DNA from: CAZBNB01 sp964493245
GTDB taxonomy: Bacteria > Pseudomonadota > Gammaproteobacteria > Legionellales > Legionellaceae
Direction: 5' to 3'
DNA: 32,177 nucleotides
Assembly (NCBI GenBank): GCA_964493245.1
Contig: CAZBNB010000027.1
Coordinates: 1-32,177, forward strand
Made by a program: the position numbers and the translations under genes. The notes beneath the pieces are model-generated. The model made no database searches. It saw nothing but the letters and a program-made list of their open reading frames with translations, and was not told the DNA's origin. Below, one piece after another: positions 1 to 7,615 of this stretch (positions within the stretch are counted from its first letter, which is position 1; each line of letters opens with the position of its first letter).

Positions 1-86
1 TTATTTTTAATGAGGGAGTTTAGATAACTAAATGACCGAATTAAAAATAAAATCCGCCTCGACCTCGATGTTTTTCGTAAGCCCTG
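1..86. repeat. Partial copy of a palindromic MITE-like repeat, cut by the window edge
   Basis: The central part and right arm match the complete element at 26225-26347 almost base for base. The shared centre includes TTTAGAT-R-ACTAAATGACC, followed by ATTAAAAATA and an outer end CGTAAGCCCTG. The right arm here resembles the left arm of the complete copy (shared CCGCCTCGACCTCG) more than its right arm, as expected if the two arms of a palindrome can flip or convert. The left arm lies outside the window. Confidence 0.85.
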
Positions 87-197
87 AGAATGATAAGAAC
101 CGCGATTATCACATCATTTTTTATATGAGCGCCTAACATTACTTTTTTTGAGGGTGGTATTTAGGCCTTAGTCCATTGTGATTTTTTTTGTCATCAT

Positions 198-617
198 CTA
201 CCGCCACAATGAACACTTTTTAGTTAATTGAGAAACAAGATCCCACTTACCAAACAAGACAATTCCGAAATAAATGAGCACATCTTCTTTAGTTTGAGCT
301 GTTCGTGCAATTTGCTCTTGATAAGTTCCAACCGTCATGGTGTCCGTAAAGTCATTAAACAGAACCTGATGAGTTAAGGCCTCCTCACGCAGCTTTCGTA
401 TTTTGTTTGATTTATCACAAAGAATAATAAAGGGTATCTCAGAAATATAAGGGTGTGAGCCACCATCAGCATCTTGATAATCCGTAAGACGAAGCTTGTC
501 TTTACCAATGGCCGAGCCTAAACCAATGCACATGTGTGCAAGCGCATTCATCACTTTGCCTGGCTCGATGCCTTTATTTAATACAGCGACCAATTTATTT
601 GGGAATGGTGTTGTCAT
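198..617 (-). CDS. DUF2000 family protein (peptidyl-tRNA hydrolase 2-like fold)
   Basis: The 139-residue product begins MTTPFPNKLVAVLNKG and continues with GKVMNALAHMCIGLG and, later, DADGGSHPYISEIPFIIL. This is the pattern I associate with DUF2000, a small cytosolic family with a Pth2-like fold and no established reaction. An in-frame ATG lies 80 codons upstream, but I chose 617 because GAGG sits just before it, the family homology starts there, and the longer form would run through the neighbouring regulator gene. The gene diverges from an XRE-cupin regulator across 94 bp holding two matching palindromes, so the regulator probably controls it. Family assignment is by recognition of conserved blocks, not by search. 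Function is unknown. Confidence 0.75.
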   Translation of the reverse strand: MTTPFPNKLVAVLNKGIEPGKVMNALAHMCIGLGSAIGKDKLRLTDYQDADGGSHPYISEIPFIILCDKSNKIRKLREEALTHQVLFNDFTDTMTVGTYQEQIARTAQTKEDVLIYFGIVLFGKWDLVSQLTKKCSLWR

Positions 618-647
618 AATTACCTCACAATCTTTCTTCACATTTCG

Positions 648-698
648 TGCGTTATAACGCATAATAGTAGGAAGTGTAACATCGTGCGCTAAAACGCA
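648..698. promoter_or_regulatory. Paired operator-like palindromes between DUF2000 and XRE-cupin genes
   Basis: Two 14-bp sites share the pattern TGCG-N6-CGCA. Site 1 at 648-661 (TGCGTTATAACGCA) is a perfect palindrome; site 2 is at 685-698 (TGCGCTAAAACGCA). Their centres are 37 bp apart, between three and four helical turns. They lie in the divergent intergenic region, and site 2 ends 13 bases before the regulator start, so a dimeric HTH protein binding here could repress both genes. The assignment to the neighbouring regulator is inference. Confidence 0.6.
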
Positions 699-711
699 CA
701 AGTATTTTATT

Positions 712-1275
712 ATGCAAGAAATTTTCAAACGTATCTCAGTCACTTTAAAAAAATTAAGGCACGAACGTGGCTGGAGCTTAGATAAAACCGCCCAAGAAAC
801 AGGTGTCTCTAAAGCGATGCTTGGGCAAATTGAGCGTGAAGAATCAAGCCCTACCATTGCAACACTTTGGAAAATTGCGAGCGGTTTTAATACCTCATTT
901 TCATCCTTTATTGAGGATGGTATTAATGATAACGGGACCTCTCTGCATCGTGTAGGAGATACTCAGACCTTGCATCCAACCGATGATAAGATACGTGTAT
1001 TTCCATTGTTTCCGTTTGATAGTGCATTAAATTTTGAGTTATTTATTATCGAATTGCTGCCTGGATGTGAGCATCTCTCCCCTCCTCATAAATACGGTGT
1101 GATTGAACATATCGTCGTTGTTGATGGAAAAATGGAGGTTCTAGTTGATGGATATTGGAGACCTTTAAACAAAGGAGAGGGCTTGCGTTTTAATGCGGAT
1201 CAGACACACGGCTATCGGAATACATCACAGGAATTGGCACGGTTTCATGATATTATTCATTATGGCAATCAATAG
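712..1275 (+). CDS. XRE-family transcriptional regulator with C-terminal cupin domain
   Basis: This 187-residue protein has an N-terminal HTH_3 domain at about residues 6-62 (LKKLRHERGWSLDKTAQETG, then VSKAMLGQIEREESSPTIATLWKIA) and a C-terminal cupin_2 domain at about 108-184 (LLPGCEHLSPPHKYGVIEH, then VVDGKMEVLVDG and the final HGYRN). The architecture is that of small-molecule-responsive repressors or activators; the ligand cannot be read from the sequence. No clear Shine-Dalgarno precedes the ATG, and the leader would be very short, so weak or leaderless translation is possible. The gene is divergent from a DUF2000 gene, with paired palindromes between them. Autoregulation plus control of DUF2000 is the simplest inference. 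Confidence 0.88.
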   Translation: MQEIFKRISVTLKKLRHERGWSLDKTAQETGVSKAMLGQIEREESSPTIATLWKIASGFNTSFSSFIEDGINDNGTSLHRVGDTQTLHPTDDKIRVFPLFPFDSALNFELFIIELLPGCEHLSPPHKYGVIEHIVVVDGKMEVLVDGYWRPLNKGEGLRFNADQTHGYRNTSQELARFHDIIHYGNQ

Positions 1276-1472
1276 GGTCAGACTCGATTGAAAAAATTAA
1301 TTGGGCTTTCTTCAGAAATGAATTGATTAGCTCACTAGGTGATTTTATTTTTTCGCTTTGGCGCGGGCATGACAGGTTTTTTGTCATTCATACGAACAAA
1401 TATATCAAAATATATACAAATTGCATGTTAATATGTTAAAATATTCAGCATATATTATATATGAGGTGGATA

Positions 1473-2384
1473 ATGAAATTTAACATGTATGAAAATGTGC
1501 AATTGCTTCCCCATAGACTGTTTACAAAATCAAACAAGCAATTTGATGCTAAAACACGTACAGCATCTTATACAAAACTCGTTGGCGAATTTGATAATAA
1601 ATTGTCCGATATCTTAGAGAAATTGAAAGATAAAGTTAGTCATATTAACGAAGAAGAAGAACGAAAAAAGGCTTTTGAGCTGATTGATTGTTATAAGTTG
1701 TGCGCAATAAGATTAAAAGAAGGGCTAACTAGCCATTGGAATAAGACTATCGATTCTTCTGATATGGCATGGATATTTAAAACCGAACAAAGCAATATCA
1801 TTCGCACATTGCAGTATATGAGTCAGCCCCTTGATGCTCTAATAAATATCAGTAATTTCAGCGAAATGCTTGTATTTGCTAAGGAGATACCTGGAAACAG
1901 CGCTCTTACAGGGAATATCACGTTTAGTCTTTTGATGTTTATGACGGGTGCTACAATGCTATTTATGTTACTAGCTACTTCGATGACAACAGCCCCTATT
2001 GGTGTCCTTATATTTATGTACGCAACAAATATAGCTATTCTGCTTTCTATTCCAGTCTTGATTTTTAAAGCAGCTCAAGCATTTCAATCTCAGAAGTATA
2101 AATCCAATTTTGATGATATTATAAAAATTATTTTAGCACTAGACAATCAACATGCATTTAAATCAACCACTTCGATTGAGCTTACAACATTAGATTCAGA
2201 AGGAGATGTTGAGTGTCCAATCGACTCAGAAAACACGGTTGAACCTATAACATCGGATTCAGAAGGAGGTGTTGGGTGTCTAATCGACTCAAAAAACACG
2301 GTTGAACCTATAACATCGGATTCAGAAGGAGATGTTGGGTGTCTAACCTCAGATTCAGGAGAAAATATTTGTTTTGTGATCTAA
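1473..2384 (+). CDS. Unrecognised two-helix membrane protein with acidic tandem-repeat tail
   Basis: I do not recognise this 303-residue protein. Residues 1-145 are charged and mostly helical (for example KLKDKVSHINEEEERKKAF). Two strongly hydrophobic segments follow at about 149-172 and 178-203, with a short turn between them, so it is probably an inner-membrane or host-membrane hairpin protein. From residue 240 the tail has two complete and one partial copy of a 21-residue unit rich in D, S and E with a recurrent Cys (consensus SDSEGDVGCLIDSENTVEPIT-like). The start at 1473 is chosen over an in-frame ATG at 1461 because GAGGTGG lies just upstream of it. No signal peptide is apparent. The shape is reminiscent of secreted effectors of intracellular gammaproteobacteria, but that is only a resemblance. 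Confidence 0.7.
   Translation: MKFNMYENVQLLPHRLFTKSNKQFDAKTRTASYTKLVGEFDNKLSDILEKLKDKVSHINEEEERKKAFELIDCYKLCAIRLKEGLTSHWNKTIDSSDMAWIFKTEQSNIIRTLQYMSQPLDALINISNFSEMLVFAKEIPGNSALTGNITFSLLMFMTGATMLFMLLATSMTTAPIGVLIFMYATNIAILLSIPVLIFKAAQAFQSQKYKSNFDDIIKIILALDNQHAFKSTTSIELTTLDSEGDVECPIDSENTVEPITSDSEGGVGCLIDSKNTVEPITSDSEGDVGCLTSDSGENICFVI
2190..2351 (+). repeat. 63-bp in-frame tandem repeat (two full copies and a partial third)
   Basis: Units start at 2190, 2253 and 2316. Each encodes 21 residues beginning (L/S)DSEG and ending NTVEPIT; the third stops after about 12 residues. The copies are nearly identical at DNA level, indicating recent duplication and a locus prone to copy-number change without frameshift. 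Confidence 0.85.
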
Positions 2385-2490
2385 AACTTCTGGTTTCGAG
2401 TATTGGGTGGTGCTATTTGCTTGATAAGAGATAATTTCGGATTGTGTAAAAAAACCTCTTTTCTATTTTTTTAGGAAAAATACTCGCACA

Positions 2491-2522
2491 ATTGGGGCAT
2501 ACCAACCTGCGTTATGCCCAAT
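2491..2522 (-). terminator. Candidate transcription terminator for tRNA-Lys
   Basis: ATTGGGGCATA at 2491-2501 pairs with TATGCCCAAT at 2513-2522, leaving a single bulged base. On the minus strand this hairpin begins 12 bp past the tRNA CCA end, with T-rich stretches further on. The T-run is not immediately adjacent, so the call is tentative. Confidence 0.4.
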
Positions 2523-2533
2523 AAACTTGAAAA

Positions 2534-2609
2534 TGGTAGGCCGTGTAGGGATCGAACCTACGACCAAGAGATTAAGAGTCTCCTGCTCTACCAGCTGAGC
2601 TAACGACCC
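2534..2609 (-). tRNA. tRNA-Lys (anticodon CTT)
   Basis: The 76-nt cloverleaf reads from GGGTCGT to a genomically encoded CCA. The D arm is GCTC-AGCTGGTA-GAGC, the anticodon stem-loop is GAGA-CTCTTAA-TCTC (anticodon CTT, reading AAG), and the T arm is GTAGG-TTCGATC-CCTAC. The acceptor stem pairs GGGTCGT with ACGGCCT through two G-U type pairs (1-72 and 4-69). It closely follows the E. coli tRNA-Lys layout apart from the anticodon. No other tRNA is adjacent. Confidence 0.97.
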
Positions 2610-2661
2610 ATTCGTTAATGTAACCGAACTATATGATATTTGATGTTATTACCTTCCAGAT

Positions 2662-2689
2662 TTTATAATAAATCTGCAACCATATTCAA
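2662..2689 (-). promoter_or_regulatory. Candidate promoter of tRNA-Lys
   Basis: On the minus strand a TTGAAT -35 (2684-2689) and TATAAA -10 (2662-2667) are separated by 16 bp, about 53 bp before the mature tRNA. The -10 lies inside a dyad, CAGATTT-N6-AAATCTG, at 2657-2676. The match is moderate. Confidence 0.4.
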
Positions 2690-2784
2690 TAAAAAAATCA
2701 ATGTCATTTTTATATGAAATCTACTGCAAATAGCGTTATACTTCTACCCTCAGTGATGAACCGGTCTTTTGAAAGGGGTTTTAC

Positions 2785-3603
2785 ATGTTTGTGAAGACCA
2801 TGTATGACACAATCGCCAGTCAGTATGACATAGCCGATTGTTATGGCGCAATTAGCCGTAGTCACCAATGCGCCTTAGAACAATTAAAGCAAGCTCAGCT
2901 CACGAAACATTCCCATTATAAAATACTTGATCTCGGCGTTGGTGATGGTGCATTTTTACGCAAATTAAAGCAACTTGCACCTGATGCTGAATATACTGGT
3001 ATTGATATTTCGCGTGAAATGTTAAAAAGAGCCTCAGAAGGCATGGATTTTACTCCTATTGAAGCCAGTGCTGCACAAGCGAGTCATTTCTTACCACAAC
3101 ACAGCCAAGATTTGGTACTTGCTCATTTCATTAATGCTTATATTCCAACAGACATTCTTTTTTCCGAAGCCTATAAACTAACGCGCGCGAATGGATTGTT
3201 TTCTGTAATTACTACCACCTATGAATCTTTTCCAGTGGCACAAAAAAATTTAGCGGACTTTATTGCTAAAGGCAGCATTTTAAGTAACATCGTAGGACAT
3301 TATTATAAAGCTGTAGTCAAAAACACACCCGTTGCTGCAGATGAGGAAAGCCTTTTAAATTCAATTCGAAGCCACCAGTTTGAAGTCGTTGATCATAAAC
3401 GCATTACCATTCCGATGACGATACAAAATTTAGATGAGTTAGAGTTATTTGGTATAGAAGGTGGCTGGTTTGTTAATACGCTCTCTATTCCCGTTATTCC
3501 CAGGAACTTCTTATTACAACGTATCCGACGCACATTTGAAAAAATGTTTACATTTCCCTATCACGATACACACATTATCGATGTGGTTTTGGCGAAAAAA
3601 TAA
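2785..3603 (+). CDS. Class I SAM-dependent methyltransferase
   Basis: This 272-residue protein has a Rossmann methyltransferase core. Motif I is ILDLGVGDG at residues 48-56, the acidic end of strand 2 is YTGIDIS, and motif IV-like LVLAHFINAYIP follows. The N-terminus (MYDTIASQYD) is typical of methyltransf_11/25 enzymes acting on small molecules or lipids. After about residue 200 a C-terminal extension ends in a basic patch (RIRRTFEKMF). The ATG is preceded by AAGGGG at good spacing. It stands alone between the tRNA and a convergent gene, so context gives no substrate. The fold is clear and the substrate is unknown. Confidence 0.85.
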   Translation: MFVKTMYDTIASQYDIADCYGAISRSHQCALEQLKQAQLTKHSHYKILDLGVGDGAFLRKLKQLAPDAEYTGIDISREMLKRASEGMDFTPIEASAAQASHFLPQHSQDLVLAHFINAYIPTDILFSEAYKLTRANGLFSVITTTYESFPVAQKNLADFIAKGSILSNIVGHYYKAVVKNTPVAADEESLLNSIRSHQFEVVDHKRITIPMTIQNLDELELFGIEGGWFVNTLSIPVIPRNFLLQRIRRTFEKMFTFPYHDTHIIDVVLAKK

Positions 3604-3733
3604 GAAGTGTTCACTCAATGAATGGCGTCAACTTAAGACGTCATTGCGATCTTCGCTATTGAACCTCGTAGAACGGTTAGATTTGAGCAGCGCCAGCTTC
3701 TTCAGAGAGTGCTCGCTTACCAAACATTTGATG

Positions 3734-4654
3734 CTATCGCTTTACACCGATAGAGGTACGTGAGAACTGACGATACGTCTCGCGTGGTGCCTCCGCCGGG
3801 TAACCATATCCCTTTTCTGCCAAGCGCTTGACAATCTCCAAATAGCGCTCTCCCCATGCCCCTGGGTCAAAGTTGGTCACCACAACGTTATAATTTAGAT
3901 TAATGACAGATTCAAAGGCTTTACGTTGCGCAAACTGGTGCCCATCAAAAGCAATTTGAACCTCTGTTTCGGTATCGATCCCGCTACTTTTGAGTCGCTC
4001 GATCAGAATATGAATCATTTTTTCTATCGTGTAATAAAGCTTACACATAGACATACCAGCAGAGTACATATCTTCTGCTTTTGAAGTGGCTAAACGATTA
4101 CCATAATCAACGATAGGATAAACAAATTCAGTATCATCACCATTATTTAGACTTTCAGGCTCTATCATAACAGCAGGCTCAAATGGCTCAATATAAGGCG
4201 ATATAATTGACAATTCAAAGTGTGCCCAATTCCACCATATTTGATAAACACCCGCAATTCGATTTAAAAGCTCTTCGTCCGTATCGACATCAAAAACATC
4301 ACGTGTGTTTTCTTCCCAATCATCATCTAAATCGGCGCTTTCTATAGCGGCCTCTGGCTCGATCGTGTCATCAAGATTATCTACAAAATAGGTTGTATCA
4401 TGCCCTGCTTCGCTATCGCCTCCATCACCATCATCACCATCATCACCATCATCACCCTCTTCCTCGTCAGAGAGGTCGTCTTTTGGAGTCGTTTCGTCAG
4501 AGTCAGAAACAGCAGAAAGCACCTCCGATCCGTCTTCATGGGTGATGGGATACTCTTCCACAGGTGTCTTTGTTGTTTTGGTTTTACGTTTCCTAGGAGA
4601 GGAATTTGCCGATTCTTTTTCTGGATTTTCAGGGGTATCGTTCGATTCACTCAT
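3734..4654 (-). CDS. Unrecognised acidic protein with Gly-Asp repeat linker
   Basis: This 306-residue protein shows no family I can name. Residues 1-35 are polar and basic (SSPRKRKTKTTK). Residues 35-125 are extremely acidic, with a low-complexity stretch of GDD units. From about residue 128 a folded, mostly helical region begins (ELLNRIAGVYQIWWNWAHFEL) and runs to the end, including YSAGMSMCKLYYTIEKMIHILIERL. There is no signal peptide or membrane segment. The start at 4654 is the first ATG of the frame, with only a weak GGA upstream. It lies 83 bp beyond tadA on the same strand and could be the distal gene of the bioB-tadA unit, though a weak terminator-like site lies between. It could be a regulatory or effector protein; nothing decides this. 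Confidence 0.7.
   Translation of the reverse strand: MSESNDTPENPEKESANSSPRKRKTKTTKTPVEEYPITHEDGSEVLSAVSDSDETTPKDDLSDEEEGDDGDDGDDGDGGDSEAGHDTTYFVDNLDDTIEPEAAIESADLDDDWEENTRDVFDVDTDEELLNRIAGVYQIWWNWAHFELSIISPYIEPFEPAVMIEPESLNNGDDTEFVYPIVDYGNRLATSKAEDMYSAGMSMCKLYYTIEKMIHILIERLKSSGIDTETEVQIAFDGHQFAQRKAFESVINLNYNVVVTNFDPGAWGERYLEIVKRLAEKGYGYPAEAPRETYRQFSRTSIGVKR
4423..4458 (-). repeat. 9-bp tandem repeat, four copies
   Basis: CATCACCAT is repeated three times exactly, followed by CATCACCCT. On the coding strand it encodes the GDD-rich linker. Unit gain or loss would change the protein by three residues and keep the frame. Confidence 0.85.
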
Positions 4655-4703
4655 CGTCCATTACTCTACTATCGATATCATAGAATAATGGTAGCTGATA
4701 TTT

Positions 4704-4745
4704 AAAAAAAAAGCTTTAAGTTCACACAGACAATTTTTTAAAGTC
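4704..4745 (-). terminator. Weak candidate terminator after tadA
   Basis: Read on the minus strand, CTTTAA near the tadA stop can pair with TTAAAG, followed at once by C and a run of nine T. The stem is short and AT-rich, so termination would be partial at best. Confidence 0.3.
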
Positions 4746-5190
4746 GCTTCATCTTGAAAAAATTGGTTAACAATTCTGAGCAGGGTAATTGTAAAATTCC
4801 CTCATCTATTTGCACCCGATGATTCAGCGGATAGCCTTTTAAAAGATTATATACAGAGCCAGCTGCCCCTGCTTTGAGATCGCGCGTTGCAAAAACAACA
4901 CGCTGCACACGTGCGTGCACCAGCGCACCAGCACACATACAACAGGGCTCTAAAGTGACATACAGTGTACTGAGATCGAGTCGGTAATTATTTCGTTGCT
5001 GAGCTGCTTGCTGTATTGCCAGCATTTCGGCATGGGCAGTAGGATCTTGGCGTGAGATAACTTGATTCCATCCCTCGCCAAGCAATTGATTGTCTTCTGA
5101 CACAAGGACCGCACCAACAGGAACTTCTCCTTGATCACGTGCACGTATTGCCAAACTTAAAGCATGCTGCATCCATTCATTGCCACGCAT
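4738..5190 (-). CDS. tadA: tRNA-specific adenosine deaminase TadA
   Basis: This 150-residue zinc deaminase converts the wobble adenosine of tRNA-Arg(ACG) to inosine in the cytosol. The zinc site is visible: HAE with ligand His53 and proton-shuttling Glu55, and PCCMC with ligands Cys83 and Cys86, at the same spacing as the E. coli enzyme. The N-terminal WMQHALSLAIRARDQGEVPVG and VQRVVFATRDLKAGAAGS blocks are characteristic of TadA rather than cytidine or guanine deaminases. The start overlaps the end of bioB by 14 nt, so translation is probably coupled to it. Length is slightly below the usual 155-170. Confidence 0.95.
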   Translation of the reverse strand: MRGNEWMQHALSLAIRARDQGEVPVGAVLVSEDNQLLGEGWNQVISRQDPTAHAEMLAIQQAAQQRNNYRLDLSTLYVTLEPCCMCAGALVHARVQRVVFATRDLKAGAAGSVYNLLKGYPLNHRVQIDEGILQLPCSELLTNFFKMKRL

Positions 5191-6124
5191 GCATACCTAG
5201 TTTTTCGAGTAAGTTCGTATCTCTTGTCAGCTGCGGATTTGCTTCGGTTAACAGCACATCACCAATGAAAATTGAGTTAGCGCCTGCGAAGAAACACAGT
5301 GCTTGTAATTCATCGCTCATTTCTGTGCGTCCTGCTGTTAAGCGCACCACGCTTTTAGGCATAATAATGCGGGCCGTGGCAATGGTTCTAACCAATTCAA
5401 TTCCCTCAACAGGATTCGCTTGCGCTAAAGGCGTTCCTTCCACTGGAATCAAGCGATTAATAGGAACGCTTTCCGGTGGTGTTTCGAGGTTTGCCAGCGT
5501 GAGAAGAAATTCAATACGATCTTCGCGAGATTCTCCTAATCCCAAAATACCACCGCAACAAACATTGATCCCAGCCTCTCTGACGTTGGTTAAAGTATCA
5601 AGACGATCTTGGAAACATCGGGTAGTCACTACTTTTTCATAGTAGGTTGGAGAAGTATCAATATTATGATTGTAATAATCTAGGCCGGCTGCTTTTAGTT
5701 TTTGCGCCTGATCAGAAGACAACATGCCTAATGTCATGCAGGTTTCCAAACCCAATGCCTTGACGCTTTCGATCATGTTGGTTAATTCTGGCATCGATTT
5801 TTCAGGAGGTGACCGCCAAGCAGCACCCATGCAAAAGCGCGTGGCACCTTGAGCCTTGGCTTCTTTCGCACGTGCCAAAATATCCTCAACATCCATTAAT
5901 TTTTCTTTTTCAACATGTGTTTTGTGATGACCGCTTTGCGCACAATAACCACAATCTTCAGGGCACGCGCCCGTTTTTATGCTTAATAATTGCGATAACT
6001 GTAAAGCATTGGGATTATGATGTTCTCGATGCAAGGTATGGGCAGCAAACAACAAGTCATTAAAGGGTTGTGTATAAATTGCTGTAACATCTTCTGATGT
6101 CCAACGTACAAAAGTGTTCGTCAT
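5177..6124 (-). CDS. bioB: Biotin synthase BioB
   Basis: This radical-SAM enzyme inserts sulfur into dethiobiotin. The cluster motif CPEDCGYC places cysteines at 54, 58 and 61 of the 315-residue product, one residue off the E. coli positions. That agreement supports the start at 6124 (MTNTFVRWT) over a frame extension to 6184 that adds 20 unconserved residues. Downstream are CMGAAWRSP, the YYNHNIDTSP block, CCGGILGLGESREDR and the C-terminal SIFIGDVLLTEANP, all family hallmarks. It diverges from bioA across about 165 bp, the usual gammaproteobacterial arrangement, and overlaps tadA downstream. I looked for a BirA-type operator between bioB and bioA and found no convincing dyad. Confidence 0.96.
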   Translation of the reverse strand: MTNTFVRWTSEDVTAIYTQPFNDLLFAAHTLHREHHNPNALQLSQLLSIKTGACPEDCGYCAQSGHHKTHVEKEKLMDVEDILARAKEAKAQGATRFCMGAAWRSPPEKSMPELTNMIESVKALGLETCMTLGMLSSDQAQKLKAAGLDYYNHNIDTSPTYYEKVVTTRCFQDRLDTLTNVREAGINVCCGGILGLGESREDRIEFLLTLANLETPPESVPINRLIPVEGTPLAQANPVEGIELVRTIATARIIMPKSVVRLTAGRTEMSDELQALCFFAGANSIFIGDVLLTEANPQLTRDTNLLEKLGMHAWQ

Positions 6125-6288
6125 CGTCGAAAACCTATTTATGATAATGAAACAACATGATAAAGTTCGTATCTCGAATGTCAATCAAAATATGCAATAT
6201 CATTTAAAATGCTAAGCCCACGCAGCCCGCTAAACGAAACAACGCAGCCTAAACCTTGGTATTTATTCTAAAATGAGAGAGTGCTGTC

Positions 6289-7596
6289 ATGACTGAACAA
6301 TTAATTGCAAATGACCTACGCCACGTTTGGCATCCATGCACTCGTATGCAAGATTTTGAGCAACATCCGCCTCTTGTGATTGAGCGCGCCGCGGGCAGTT
6401 ATCTTTACACCTCGAATGGTAAATTGATTGATGGTATTTCAAGCTGGTGGTGTAAGTCGCTGGGACATGGGCACCCTGCTGTTATAAAAGCGATTCAAGA
6501 ACAACTGCTGGCATTTGAGCATGTTATTGGTGCGAATACCACGCATCCTAAAATTGTCGAATTAGCGCAAAAAATAAGTCAGATAACGACATTGCAACAT
6601 GTCTATTTCGCCAGTGATGGCTCTTCTGCTGTAGAAATTGCGTTAAAATTAGCGCTACAAGCAGCTCAACGTCGTGGCTATCCAGAGCGACAACACATTA
6701 TTAGTTTAGAAAATGCATATCATGGCGAAACACTGGCAACGTTATCTGTCAGTGATTTGACATTATATAATCAAGTTTTTTCATCGTTTACATTACCTTG
6801 TCATAAGCTACAAGGCATTCCTTACATTAATCAGATAAACGATCCATTATGGCAAGATTGCAGCACTTATTGGCCTAATATTCTACAACAATTAGAACGC
6901 TACAAACATCAAGCGGCCGCTATCATCCTCGAACCCATTATTCAAGGCGCTGGAAACATGCGTTGTTACAGCGCTGATTTTTTACGTAAGCTAGCCAACT
7001 GGGCCAAAGAAAACGATATTTATTTGATTGCAGATGAGATCATGACCGGTTTAGGTCGAACAAGTGAATGGTTAGCTTTAAATCATGCAGGTGTCCGTGC
7101 TGATATGGTTTGTTTATCAAAAGGCCTGACCTCAGGAAGCATGCCGCTAAGCTGTGTTGCGATTGATCATGCTATTTATGATTTATTTTACCATGAGCGC
7201 TCGATAGAAGGCTCGTTCTTACACTCGCATACCTACAGCGGTCATGCTTTGGCTGTCAGTGCAGCCTTGGCAACCATACAAACCATGCAAAATGAAAACA
7301 TAATCGCACAATCTAAACAATTAGGTAATCACCTGCGCCACTGCTTTCATCAAATCATCACACACACAAAAAAACTGACACATTTTCGCTCTGTCGGTTG
7401 CATGGTTGCCGCTGATTTTATTACCCCGGAAGCCGAACGCATTGGCTATCAATTTGCACAAAAAGCACAACAACTTGGTGCGCTTTTAAGGCCAATTGGC
7501 AACACGCTGTATTGGCTACCGCCTTTAAACACGGAACCCGCTGTTATCGATGATCTGGCTGAAATCACCGTAAAAGCGATAGAATCGGTTTGTTAA
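6289..7596 (+). CDS. bioA: Adenosylmethionine-8-amino-7-oxononanoate aminotransferase BioA
   Basis: This 435-residue PLP enzyme of fold type I makes 7,8-diaminopelargonate from KAPA using SAM as amino donor. The N-terminus DLRHVWHPCTRMQDF and GISSWWCKSLGHGHP are diagnostic of BioA. Cofactor elements follow: DGSSAVEIALKLA, ENAYHGET, the IADEIMTGLGR aspartate, and the Schiff-base lysine at residue 278 in CLSKGLTSG. GSFLHSHTYSGHALA completes the site. GAGAGAG lies upstream of the ATG. coaE starts 19 bp after the stop, so the two are probably cotranscribed. The other biotin genes (bioC, bioD, bioF, bioH) are not in this window. Confidence 0.96.
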   Translation: MTEQLIANDLRHVWHPCTRMQDFEQHPPLVIERAAGSYLYTSNGKLIDGISSWWCKSLGHGHPAVIKAIQEQLLAFEHVIGANTTHPKIVELAQKISQITTLQHVYFASDGSSAVEIALKLALQAAQRRGYPERQHIISLENAYHGETLATLSVSDLTLYNQVFSSFTLPCHKLQGIPYINQINDPLWQDCSTYWPNILQQLERYKHQAAAIILEPIIQGAGNMRCYSADFLRKLANWAKENDIYLIADEIMTGLGRTSEWLALNHAGVRADMVCLSKGLTSGSMPLSCVAIDHAIYDLFYHERSIEGSFLHSHTYSGHALAVSAALATIQTMQNENIIAQSKQLGNHLRHCFHQIITHTKKLTHFRSVGCMVAADFITPEAERIGYQFAQKAQQLGALLRPIGNTLYWLPPLNTEPAVIDDLAEITVKAIESVC

Positions 7597-7615
7597 GCCC
7601 GTAGGAGTATCAACT

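Noticed and set aside
2190..2351. Possible CRISPR-like array from regularly spaced repeats
   Set aside because: The units are directly adjacent in-frame coding repeats without unique spacers. No other CRISPR-like array was seen.
3461..3763. Frameshifted continuation of the methyltransferase past 3603
   Set aside because: The methyltransferase ends with a typical final strand (HIIDVVLAKK); the overlapping frame beyond it shows no domain and runs through a palindromic intergenic region.
4400..4705. Plus-strand frame beginning with an Ile/Thr repeat opposite the acidic gene
   Set aside because: It is the antisense of the GDD repeat and has no ribosome site; the minus-strand gene has coherent composition and a folded C-terminal region.
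6125..6184. 20-codon upstream extension of bioB
   Set aside because: Starting at 6124 puts the cluster cysteines one residue from the E. coli positions; the extension has no family similarity and eats into the divergent promoter region.
6185..6288. BirA operator between bioB and bioA
   Set aside because: I searched for the long TTGTAAACC-type dyad and found only a short near-palindrome (CATTTAAAATG), which is not specific.
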